Positions 1 through 7,621 of a stretch of 64,000 nucleotides of DNA are shown here, piece by piece (the stretch's first letter is position 1; every line of letters starts with the position of its first letter). Position numbers and translations under genes: made by a program. The stretch comes from Leucobacter chromiiresistens (lineage in GTDB: Bacteria; Actinomycetota; Actinomycetes; Actinomycetales; Microbacteriaceae). The stretch covers positions 2,046,001 to 2,110,000 of the forward strand of contig NZ_FNKB01000001.1 of NCBI RefSeq assembly GCF_900102345.1. The letters run 5' to 3'. The notes under the pieces are model-generated. The model was not told the origin of the DNA and searched no databases. It saw nothing but the letters and a program-made list of their open reading frames with translations.

Positions 1-653
1 AGCTGCGGATTCAGCACGAGCGGGCCGAACATCTCGCGGAGCTCGCGGATGCGGAACTGATGCTCGAGCGACTGGGGCTGCGTGCGGTTGATCAGGATGC
101 CCAGGGGCTGCAGTCGCGGGCTCACGCCGCGTCGGATCTCCTCGATGGCGCGCAGCGCGCGGTCGGTCGCCGCCACCGCGAAGAGGCTCGGCTCCGCCAC
201 GACGAGCACGCGGTCGCTCGCGGCCCAAGCGGTGCGCGTCAGCGCGTTGAGGGAGGGGGCGCAGTCGACGAGCACGAGGTCGTACTCCGACTCGACGATC
301 GCCAGCGCCTCCTCGAGCTTCCAGATGTCGCGCGTCGAGGGGTGCGGGCCGTCGAAGTTGATGGCCGAGGGGCTGCCGACGAGCAGATCGATCCGACCGC
401 CCTCGTGGTAGTCGTTCCACCCGCTGTGCGCGATCGCGCTGCGCACGGTCTTCTCCTTCGGGCTCTCGAGCACATTCGCGACGTTGGCGAAGCCTTCGGG
501 GTTCACGGCCAGGCCGGTCGACACGTCGGACTGCGGGTCGAAGTCCACGACCAGGGTCCGCAGACCGCGCGAGAAGGCGGCCGAGGCGAGGCCGAGCGTC
601 ACGGTCGTCTTGCCGACGCCGCCCTTGAGGGAACTCACACTCAATACATGCAC
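1..653 (-). CDS. ParA/Soj-family ATPase, partial (3' end beyond window)
   Basis: P-loop ATPase of the ParA/MinD superfamily. The deviant Walker A (KGGVGKTT) follows the start after eight residues, then comes a VVDFDPQSDVSTG Walker A'/switch segment and a VLVDCAPSLN Walker B region. The only possible start after an in-frame TAA (663-665) is GTG at 653. The reading runs off the left edge at about residue 217, near the HQFRIRELREMFG stretch typical of these proteins. Such ATPases usually position chromosomes, plasmids or protein complexes together with a DNA-binding partner. No ParB-like gene is visible here, so the cargo is unknown. It is divergent from pyc across a 195-bp spacer that holds a palindrome at 792-805. 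Confidence 0.85.
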   Translation of the reverse strand, partial: MHVLSVSSLKGGVGKTTVTLGLASAAFSRGLRTLVVDFDPQSDVSTGLAVNPEGFANVANVLESPKEKTVRSAIAHSGWNDYHEGGRIDLLVGSPSAINFDGPHPSTRDIWKLEEALAIVESEYDLVLVDCAPSLNALTRTAWAASDRVLVVAEPSLFAVAATDRALRAIEEIRRGVSPRLQPLGILINRTQPQSLEHQFRIRELREMFGPLVLNPQ

Positions 654-791
654 GTGGCAAGTTTAGTGGATTCAACCCGAGCGTCGCCCGACTTCGTCAC
701 GGGCGAACGGAGACCGAGGGTGCGGCTGCGGCAGCCGCGCGCGTCGCGCGTCATATAGCCGGGCCCGCCGGGCCGAGCATGTATCTTGATA

Positions 792-805
792 TCGAACCAG
801 TTCGA
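792..805. promoter_or_regulatory. Perfect 6-2-6 palindrome, LexA-like half-sites
   Basis: TCGAAC-CA-GTTCGA lies between parA-like and pyc, about 45 bp before the pyc start, and partly overlaps GATATC (788-793). The half-sites equal those of the actinobacterial SOS box (TCGAAC-N4-GTTCGA), but the spacer is 2 nt instead of 4. It may be a site for another dimeric repressor. Function is inferred only from symmetry and position. Confidence 0.45.
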
Positions 806-848
806 CGGTGTGAGCACCCGGCGGCGAGAACAGTAGCAAGGAGGCGGA

Positions 849-3800
849 GTGTTCCAGAAGATCTTGGTGGCGAATCGTGGGGAGATCGCGATTCGGGCGT
901 TTCGGGCGGCGCACGAGTTGGGGGCGCAGACCGTGGCCGTGTTCCCGTATGAGGATCGCAATTCGCTGCACCGCTTGAAGGCCGACGAGGCATATCTGAT
1001 CGGCTCGGTCGGGCATCCGGTGCGAGCGTATCTGGATGTCGCGGAGATCGTGCGCGTCGCGGTCGAGTCGGGTGCTGACGCGATTTATCCGGGGTACGGG
1101 TTCTTGTCGGAGAACCCGGATCTCGCGGCCGCGGCGGAGGCGGCGGGGATCCGGTTCATCGGGCCGGGCCGGGAGGCGCTGGAGATGGCGGGCAACAAGG
1201 TCGCGGCGAAGGAGCACGCGATACGGGCGGGTGTGCCGGTGCTGCGCTCCACGCCGCCGTCGACGGATATCGATGCGTTGATCGCGGGGGCTGAGGAGAT
1301 CGGGTTCCCGGTGTTCGCGAAGGCGGTCGCGGGCGGTGGGGGCCGGGGCATGCGGCGTGTGGAGCGTGTGGAGGAGCTGCGGGACGCGTTGGAGTCGGCG
1401 ATGCGGGAGGCGGAGTCGGCGTTCGGGGATGCGACGATGTTCATCGAGCAGGCGGTGCTGCGGCCGCGGCATATCGAGGTGCAGGTGCTGGCGGATGCGT
1501 CGGGTGCGACGGTGCACCTGTTCGAGCGCGATTGCTCAGTGCAGCGCCGGCATCAGAAGGTCGTGGAGATCGCGCCGGCGCCGAATATGAGCGAGGAGAA
1601 GCGCGCCGAGCTCACGCGCGATGCGATCGCGTTCGCGGAGTCGATCGGGTACGAGAATGCGGGAACGGTCGAGTTCCTCCTCGATACCGCTGGGGAGCGT
1701 GCCGGGGAGCACGTGTTCATCGAGATGAACCCGCGCATCCAGGTCGAGCACACGGTGACGGAGGAGGTCACCGATGTGGATCTGGTGCGGGCGCAGATGC
1801 GGATCGCTGCGGGCGCGACGCTGGAGGAGCTCGAGCTCACGCAGGATCGCATCCGGTTGCGCGGGGCGGCGCTGCAGTGCCGGATCACGACGGAGGATCC
1901 GGCGAACGGGTTCCGGCCCGATCTCGGCCGGATCACCGCGTACCGGTCGCCGGGCGGCGGCGGGGTGCGTCTGGACGGGGGCACGATCGAGGTCGGTGCG
2001 CAGATCAGCCCGCATTTCGATTCGATGCTCGCGAAGCTGACGTGTCGCGGTCGCACGTTCGAGGATGCGGTGCGGCGGGCACAGCGGGCGCTGGCCGAGT
2101 TCCGCATCCGGGGCGTGGCGACGAACATCCCGTTCCTGCAGGCGGTGCTCGCCGATGCCGAGTTCCAGTCGGGGGATGTGTCGACGCAGTTCATCGGCGA
2201 GCGGCCGGAGCTGCTGCAGATGAATCCCTCGAAGGATCGCGCGACGCGTCTGCTGCAGCACGTCGCGAACGTGACGGTGAACCAGCCCCATGGTGCTCGG
2301 CCGCGGTTGATCGATCCGGCGGCGAAGCTGCCCGCTGTCGATCTGTCGCGCCCGGCTCCCGCGGGCAATCGGCAGTTGCTGGTGGAGATCGGGCCCGACG
2401 CGTATGCGCGGCGGTTGCGCGAGCAGACGGCGCTCGCGGTGACGGAGACGACGTTCCGCGACGCGCATCAGTCGCTGCTCGCGACGCGGGTGCGCACGAA
2501 GGATCTCGCCCGGGTGGCCCCGTATGTGGCGCGGTCGACGCCGGAGCTGTGGTCGGTGGAGGCGTGGGGCGGGGCGACGTACGATGTCGCGCTGCGCTTC
2601 TTGGGGGAGGATCCGTGGGAGCGGCTCGCGGCGTTGCGGGAGGCGCTGCCGAACGTGCCGATCCAGATGCTGTTGCGCGGGCAGAACACGGTGGGGTACA
2701 CGCCGTATCCGGAGCAGGTCGCGCAGGCGTTCGTGCGTGAGGCGGCGTCGACGGGGGTGGATGTGTTCCGCATCTTCGACGCGCTCAACGATGTGCATCA
2801 GATGCGGGTCGCGATCGATGCGGTGCGCGAGACGGGGACGGCGGTCGCGGAGGTGGCGATGTCGTTCACGGGCAATCTGCTGAGCCCGGCCGAGGACAAG
2901 TACACCCTCGACTACTATCTGCGCCTGGCCGAGCAGATCGTCGAGGCGGGGGCGCACGTGCTCGCGATCAAGGACATGGCGGGGCTGCTGCGCCCGGCGG
3001 CGGCGGCGAAGCTCGTCACCGCGCTGCGGGAGCGCTTCGAGCTGCCGGTGCATCTGCACACGCACGATACGCCCGGCGGGCAGCTCGCGACGCTGCTCGC
3101 TGCGAGTGCTGCGGGGGTGGATGCGGTCGACGCGGCTTCGGCGCCGATGTCGGGCACCACGTCGCAGCCCTCGCTGTCGGCGCTCGTGGCGTCGCTGGCG
3201 GACACGGATCGTGATACGGGCCTCTCGCAGGAGGCGGTGTTCGCGCTCGAACCGTATTGGGATGCGGTGCGCGGGCTGTATCGGCCGTTCGAGTCGGGAC
3301 TGCCGAGCCCCACGGGTCGGGTGTACACGCACGAGATCCCGGGCGGGCAGTTGTCGAACCTGCGGCAGCAGGCGATCGCGTTGGGGCTCGCGGAGAACTT
3401 CGAGCGGATCGAGGATCTGTACGCGGCGGCCGATCGCATGCTGGGTCGCATCCCGAAGGTGACGCCGTCGTCGAAGGTTGTGGGCGATCTCGCGCTGCAC
3501 CTGTCGGCGGTCGATGCCGATCCGGCCGATTTCGAGGCGCATCCCGAGAAGTACGACATCCCGGATTCGGTGGTGGGGTTCCTCGCGGGCGAGCTGGGGG
3601 AGATCCCGGGGGGTTGGCCGGAGCCGTTCCGGTCGAAGGTGCTGGCCGGCCGGTCGGTGAACATCGATGTCGCGCCGGTGCCCGAGAGCGACGAGGCGCT
3701 GCTGCGGGGCTCGAGCGCGGAGCGGCGCGACGCGTTGAACCGGCTCCTCTTCCCGCAGCCCGCGCAGCAGTTCGCGCAGGTGCGCGAGCAGCACGGCGAC

Positions 3801-4259
3801 GTGTCGGTGCTGGAGACCGCGGACTACTTGTACGGGCTGCAGGTCGGGGAGGAGCACGCGATCGATCTCGCGAAGGGTGTGCGCCTGTACGTCGCGCTCG
3901 AAGCGATCGGGGAGGCCGACGACAAGGGGCTACGCACGGTGATGGTGCGGGTGAACGGTCAGTTGCGGCAGGTGTTCGTGAAGGACGAGTCGGTGCGGGT
4001 CGAGGCGGCGCTGTCGGAGAAGGCGGATCGCGCGGTTCCGGGGCATGTTGCGGCGCCGTTCTCGGGCACGGTGACGGTGAAGGTCGCCGTGGGGGATCGG
4101 GTGGAGGCGGGTCAGCCGGTCGCGACGATCGAGGCGATGAAGATGGAGGCCGCGATCACCGCGCCCGTGGCGGGGCGTTTGGAGCGGGTCGTGTTCACGG
4201 GCACGCGGGGTCTGGAATCGGGCGACCTCATCGCCGAGATCACGGCTGCCGAAGGGTGA
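849..4259 (+). CDS. pyc: Pyruvate carboxylase
   Basis: Single-chain biotin enzyme (1136 aa, normal for the family) that carboxylates pyruvate to oxaloacetate, the main anaplerotic step. The order is biotin carboxylase (1 to about 450, starting FQKILVANRGEIA, with the glycine-rich ATP-grasp loop near 162), carboxyltransferase (from the FRDAHQSL motif near 537, metal-binding HLHTHD near 733), and C-terminal biotinyl domain with EAMKMEA, biotinylated lysine K1098. The GTG start follows AAGGAGG (838-844). Codon choice is unusually rich in G-ending and T-ending codons (gcg, ggg, gat, cgt) compared with the C-ending style of def next door. It is monocistronic, since def has its own promoter. Confidence 0.98.
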   Translation: MFQKILVANRGEIAIRAFRAAHELGAQTVAVFPYEDRNSLHRLKADEAYLIGSVGHPVRAYLDVAEIVRVAVESGADAIYPGYGFLSENPDLAAAAEAAGIRFIGPGREALEMAGNKVAAKEHAIRAGVPVLRSTPPSTDIDALIAGAEEIGFPVFAKAVAGGGGRGMRRVERVEELRDALESAMREAESAFGDATMFIEQAVLRPRHIEVQVLADASGATVHLFERDCSVQRRHQKVVEIAPAPNMSEEKRAELTRDAIAFAESIGYENAGTVEFLLDTAGERAGEHVFIEMNPRIQVEHTVTEEVTDVDLVRAQMRIAAGATLEELELTQDRIRLRGAALQCRITTEDPANGFRPDLGRITAYRSPGGGGVRLDGGTIEVGAQISPHFDSMLAKLTCRGRTFEDAVRRAQRALAEFRIRGVATNIPFLQAVLADAEFQSGDVSTQFIGERPELLQMNPSKDRATRLLQHVANVTVNQPHGARPRLIDPAAKLPAVDLSRPAPAGNRQLLVEIGPDAYARRLREQTALAVTETTFRDAHQSLLATRVRTKDLARVAPYVARSTPELWSVEAWGGATYDVALRFLGEDPWERLAALREALPNVPIQMLLRGQNTVGYTPYPEQVAQAFVREAASTGVDVFRIFDALNDVHQMRVAIDAVRETGTAVAEVAMSFTGNLLSPAEDKYTLDYYLRLAEQIVEAGAHVLAIKDMAGLLRPAAAAKLVTALRERFELPVHLHTHDTPGGQLATLLAASAAGVDAVDAASAPMSGTTSQPSLSALVASLADTDRDTGLSQEAVFALEPYWDAVRGLYRPFESGLPSPTGRVYTHEIPGGQLSNLRQQAIALGLAENFERIEDLYAAADRMLGRIPKVTPSSKVVGDLALHLSAVDADPADFEAHPEKYDIPDSVVGFLAGELGEIPGGWPEPFRSKVLAGRSVNIDVAPVPESDEALLRGSSAERRDALNRLLFPQPAQQFAQVREQHGDVSVLETADYLYGLQVGEEHAIDLAKGVRLYVALEAIGEADDKGLRTVMVRVNGQLRQVFVKDESVRVEAALSEKADRAVPGHVAAPFSGTVTVKVAVGDRVEAGQPVATIEAMKMEAAITAPVAGRLERVVFTGTRGLESGDLIAEITAAEG

Positions 4260-4264
4260 TGAGG

Positions 4265-4299
4265 GCGCCTCGCCGCGGACCGACGCCGCCGCGAGGCGC
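4265..4299 (+). terminator. Hairpin after pyc
   Basis: GCGCCTCGC (4265-4273) pairs with GCGAGGCGC (4291-4299), a 9-bp stem with a 17-nt loop, just after the pyc stop. There is no U tract, and the right arm directly abuts the def -10 hexamer. It could end the pyc transcript or simply insulate def. Confidence 0.4.
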
Positions 4300-4305
4300 T
4301 AGGCT
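4300..4305 (+). promoter_or_regulatory. -10 hexamer of def, leaderless
   Basis: TAGGCT ends 8 nt before the ATG of def (4314). No Shine-Dalgarno sequence fits between them, so transcription probably starts at or next to the start codon. Confidence 0.55.
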
Positions 4306-4313
4306 CGGGTTCC

Positions 4314-4805
4314 ATGGCGATTCGTGAAATCCGGGTCTTCGGAGACCCCGTCCTCCGCACCGTGTGCACCCCCGTCGCAGAGATCGACGAGGGCGTGCGC
4401 GCCCTCGTGCAGGATCTGCTGGACACGGTAAACATGGAGGGCCGCGCCGGGCTCGCGGCCACGCAGATCGGCCACACGCAGCGCGTCTTCAGCCTCAACA
4501 TCGACGGCGAGATCGGCTACGTGATCAACCCCGAGATCGTCGCGCTCGAGGGGGAGCCCGTGCTCACCGGCGAGGGGTGCCTCTCCGTGCCGGATCTCTG
4601 GTTCGAGGTGCCTCGCCACCCGCGGGCGACCGTGCGGGGCATCGACCTGAACGGCGACCCCGTCGAGATCAGCGGGGAGGGGCTCCTGGCGCAGGCGCTC
4701 CAGCACGAGTGCGACCACCTCGACGGCAAGCTCTACCTGTCGCGCCTCGACCGCGACTCCCGCGGCGAGGCGATGCGGCGGATCCGCACCTCGAGCTGGT
4801 TCTGA
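4314..4805 (+). CDS. def: Peptide deformylase
   Basis: Metalloenzyme that removes the formyl group from the initiator methionine of new proteins. All three signature motifs are present: GLAATQIG (46-53), EGCLSVP with metal ligand C89, and QHECDHLDG with ligands H131 and H135 and catalytic glutamate E132. The length (163 aa) is normal. The partner enzyme Fmt, which adds the formyl group, is encoded at 50015. It converges with the acyl-CoA ligase gene downstream. Confidence 0.97.
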   Translation: MAIREIRVFGDPVLRTVCTPVAEIDEGVRALVQDLLDTVNMEGRAGLAATQIGHTQRVFSLNIDGEIGYVINPEIVALEGEPVLTGEGCLSVPDLWFEVPRHPRATVRGIDLNGDPVEISGEGLLAQALQHECDHLDGKLYLSRLDRDSRGEAMRRIRTSSWF

Positions 4806-4852
4806 GCGCGGGCGCGACCCCGCGACGGCCCCGGCCCGAGGCGCGGCGGGCG

Positions 4853-6682
4853 CTAGCTGACGACGCCGACGTTCTCGGTCTGCGGGTGCTCGCCGTACAT
4901 GGCCGAGATCTCACCCGCGAAATCGCGCAGGATGTTGTCGCGCCGAATGCTCATCTTCGGGGTCAGGTGCCCGTTGGCTTCGATGAACTCCGTCGGCAGG
5001 ATGACGAACTTGCGGATCGACTCCGCACGCGAGACGAACGCGTTGCCCTGGTCGACGGCGCTCTGCACCTCAGCCAGCACCTTCGGGTGCACCGACGCCT
5101 CCTCGAGCGACATCATCGGATCCTCGCCGTTGTTGTTCAGCCACGGCGCGAGCATCTCGGGGTCGAGCGTGACGAGGGCCGAAATGAACGGCCGCTGATC
5201 GCCGACGACCACCACCTGGCCGATGATGGTGTTCGAGCGGATGGGATCCTCGAGCGCCGCCGGCGCGACGTTCTTGCCGCCGGCGGTGACGATGATCTCC
5301 TTCTTGCGGCCGGTGATCGTCAGATAGCCGTCCTCGTCGAGCGAGCCGATGTCTCCCGTGCGGAAGAAGCCGTCGGCCGTGAAGGCGTCTCGCGTCGCCT
5401 CCTCGTTGTTCCAGTACTCCTTGAAGACGTCGATGCCCTGCACCTCGATCTCGCCGTCGTCGGCGATGCGCACGGTGTGCCCGGGAAGGGGCGGGCCCAC
5501 GGTGCCGATCTTGAAGTGATCGGGAAGATTGACCGTCACCGGCGCGGTGGTCTCGGTGAGCCCGTACCCCTCGAGGATCTTCACGCCGAGACTGCGGTAG
5601 AAGTGCCCGAGGTAGTGGCTGAGGGGCGCTGATCCCGACACCGCGAAGCGCACCTTGCCGCCCAGCTTCTCCCGGAGCTTGCCGTAGACGAGCTTGTTGA
5701 AGAGTCGGAACTTCAGCGCGAGCGCGAACGGCACCTTGCCGGCGTCGAGCGCCTCGGAGTGCGCGACGGCGACCTTCGCCGCAGCCCGGAAGATCTTGCC
5801 CTTGCCTTCGGCCTCGGTCTTCTGTTCGGCCGAGTTGTAGACCTTCTCGAACACGCGCGGTACGGCGAGCAGGAAGGTCGGCTGGAACGTGCCGAGCGCC
5901 GGCAGGAGCTGGCTGGTGTCGGCCTGGTGCCCGACGCGCACGCCGGCGTGCACCGACATGACCGAGATGAACCTCGCGAAGACGTGGGCGAGCGTGACGA
6001 ACAGCAGCGTCGCGGCCCCGGGCTGCTGCACGACGTCGGAGAGCGCCGCGGCCGCATTGCGGGAGAGGTCGACGAAGTTGGCGTGGGTCAGCACGCACCC
6101 CTTCGGCCGGCCCGTCGATCCGGAGGTGTAGATGACGGTCGCGATGTCGGAGCCCTGCGCGAGCCCGCGGCGCCGGTCGATCTCCGCGTCGGGAATCGCG
6201 GTTCCGGCCTCGCGCAGCTCGGCGAGCGCGCCCCGGTCGAGTCGCCAGGCCAGCGTCACAGCCGGGAGGTCGTCTTTGACCTCCTCGAAGCGCGCGGCGT
6301 GATCCTCGGTCTCCGTGAGTACGGCGCGCGCGCCCGAATCCTCGAGCACCCAGTGCACCTGCAGCGGAGAGGACGTCTCGTAGATCGGCACCATGACGGC
6401 GCCGGCGTAGTGGATGGCGAAGTCGACGAGCGTCCACTCGTAGCTCGTCTTGCACATGAACGCGACGCGGTCGCCGGGTTCGATGCCCGAGGCGACCAGG
6501 CCCTTGGCCAGCGCCACGACCTCGGCGCGGAACGCGGACGCGGTGATGTCGCGCCAGCCGTCGCCCGCGGGCACCGCGAACAGGGCCCGCTCGGGGGTCG
6601 CCTGCACCCGCTGCTCCAGGAGGTCGGTGATGTTGTCCTCGGGAACCGGCGGGACGAGGATCGGGGTCTCGGACTGATTCAC
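4853..6682 (-). CDS. Long-chain acyl-CoA synthetase (FadD15-like AMP-binding ligase)
   Basis: Activates fatty acids to acyl-CoA through an acyl-AMP intermediate. Visible motifs are the P-loop YTSGSTGRPKG (near residue 185), GYGLTETTA (near 372), and TGD plus GRKKEIIVTAGGKNV (near 457), which is the hinge and catalytic-lysine region. The frame is open far upstream and an ATG exists at 6703, but GTG 6682 is preferred: GAAGGAGC (6687-6694) lies at proper distance only from this codon. That gives 609 aa, close to the family. Synteny with fadD15 of M. tuberculosis, also near plsC, aroG and pknL, supports the identity. It is divergent from plsC and may supply it with acyl donor. Confidence 0.93.
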   Translation of the reverse strand: MNQSETPILVPPVPEDNITDLLEQRVQATPERALFAVPAGDGWRDITASAFRAEVVALAKGLVASGIEPGDRVAFMCKTSYEWTLVDFAIHYAGAVMVPIYETSSPLQVHWVLEDSGARAVLTETEDHAARFEEVKDDLPAVTLAWRLDRGALAELREAGTAIPDAEIDRRRGLAQGSDIATVIYTSGSTGRPKGCVLTHANFVDLSRNAAAALSDVVQQPGAATLLFVTLAHVFARFISVMSVHAGVRVGHQADTSQLLPALGTFQPTFLLAVPRVFEKVYNSAEQKTEAEGKGKIFRAAAKVAVAHSEALDAGKVPFALALKFRLFNKLVYGKLREKLGGKVRFAVSGSAPLSHYLGHFYRSLGVKILEGYGLTETTAPVTVNLPDHFKIGTVGPPLPGHTVRIADDGEIEVQGIDVFKEYWNNEEATRDAFTADGFFRTGDIGSLDEDGYLTITGRKKEIIVTAGGKNVAPAALEDPIRSNTIIGQVVVVGDQRPFISALVTLDPEMLAPWLNNNGEDPMMSLEEASVHPKVLAEVQSAVDQGNAFVSRAESIRKFVILPTEFIEANGHLTPKMSIRRDNILRDFAGEISAMYGEHPQTENVGVVS

Positions 6683-6790
6683 GGCAGCTCCTTCGATACT
6701 CATGTATCCGTCGTTCGCGACGCGGTCTCGCGCGTCGCACATGTGTTCTGCCACCCTATACGCATACCTCCGCCGGGCCCCCGGCTCGGG

Positions 6791-6796
6791 TAGGGT
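6791..6796 (+). promoter_or_regulatory. -10 hexamer of plsC-like gene
   Basis: TAGGGT lies 27 nt before the GTG of the acyltransferase. The short leader contains a GAGAGGAA ribosome binding site. Confidence 0.45.
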
Positions 6797-6823
6797 GTTC
6801 CCAGTCGAGAGGAATCGTGAGCC

Positions 6824-7495
6824 GTGCTCTACTGGATTTTCAAACACCTGATCATCGGGCCGATCTTGAAAACGGTGTTCCGCCCGTGGCTGGAGGGTGC
6901 CGAGAACATTCCGGCGACCGGGCCGGTGATCATTGTAGGAAATCACCTCTCGGTGATCGATTCCTTCTTCATGCCGACGATGATCGACCGCCGCGTCTAC
7001 TTCCTCGCGAAGAGCGACTACTTCACGGGCAAGGGGCTGAAGGGCTGGCTCGTGAAGTCGTTCATGACCGCGGTCGGCCAGCTGCCCATCGACCGGTCGG
7101 GGGGCAAAGCCTCCGAGGCGTCGCTGAACACGGGCCTCGGCGTGCTGGATCGCGGGGACGTGCTCGGCATCTACCCCGAGGGCACCCGCAGCCCCGACGC
7201 GCGGCTCTACCGCGGCCGCACCGGCGTCGCGCGCCTCGTGCTCGAATCCGGCGCCGTGGTCGTGCCGGCGGTGATGATCGACACCGAGAAGGCGATGCCG
7301 ATCGGCGCCAAGGTGCCCAAGATCCGCAGGATCGGGACGGTCGTCGGGAAGCCCCTCGACTTCAGCCGTTTCGCCGGCATGAGCGCCGACCGCTTCGTGT
7401 TGCGGAGTGTGACGGACGAGATCATGCTCGAGATCCAGAAGCTCAGCGGCCAGACGTACGTGGACGTGTACGCGTCGAGCGTGCGCAACCGGTGA
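6824..7495 (+). CDS. 1-acyl-glycerol-3-phosphate acyltransferase (PlsC family)
   Basis: Membrane-associated acyltransferase that probably adds the second acyl chain to lysophosphatidic acid in phospholipid synthesis. It has the family catalytic NH(X)4D motif (H41, D46 in NHLSVIDS) and the glycerol-phosphate-binding block YPEGTRS (118-124). At 223 aa it is typical for the compact actinobacterial form. The GTG start has a GAGAGG-type ribosome binding site. The neighbouring acyl-CoA synthetase could provide its substrate. The exact acceptor (lysophosphatidate or another lysolipid) cannot be read from sequence. Confidence 0.92.
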   Translation: MLYWIFKHLIIGPILKTVFRPWLEGAENIPATGPVIIVGNHLSVIDSFFMPTMIDRRVYFLAKSDYFTGKGLKGWLVKSFMTAVGQLPIDRSGGKASEASLNTGLGVLDRGDVLGIYPEGTRSPDARLYRGRTGVARLVLESGAVVVPAVMIDTEKAMPIGAKVPKIRRIGTVVGKPLDFSRFAGMSADRFVLRSVTDEIMLEIQKLSGQTYVDVYASSVRNR

Positions 7496-7501
7496 TCCCG
7501 G

Positions 7502-7520
7502 GCCCGCGTTCGCTGCGGGC
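7502..7520 (+). terminator. Hairpin after plsC-like gene
   Basis: GCCCGC (7502-7507) pairs with GCGGGC (7515-7520) across a 7-nt loop, immediately after the stop codon, followed by a pyrimidine-rich GCTCTCCTC. A short weak terminator candidate. Confidence 0.4.
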
Positions 7521-7556
7521 GCTCTCCTCGCGGCGTGCTCGGACCCGATGAGGCAG

Positions 7557-7562
7557 TAGGCT
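7557..7562 (+). promoter_or_regulatory. -10 hexamer of aroG
   Basis: TAGGCT predicts a transcription start near 7569, leaving a leader of about 53 nt with an AAGGGATC ribosome binding site before ATG 7622. Confidence 0.5.
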
Positions 7563-7569
7563 GATACGG

Positions 7570-7595
7570 TCGCGGCGCATCGCCGCGATATTTCT
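7570..7595 (+). promoter_or_regulatory. 5' hairpin in the aroG leader
   Basis: TCGCGGCG (7570-7577), loop CAT, CGCCGCGA (7581-7588): a perfect 8-bp stem at the predicted 5' end of the mRNA, followed by TATTTCT. It resembles a small terminator or attenuator, or a 5'-protective stem-loop. No leader peptide rich in Trp, Phe or Tyr is visible. Confidence 0.45.
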
Positions 7596-7621
7596 GTACC
7601 CACTTCACGTAAGGGATCGAC

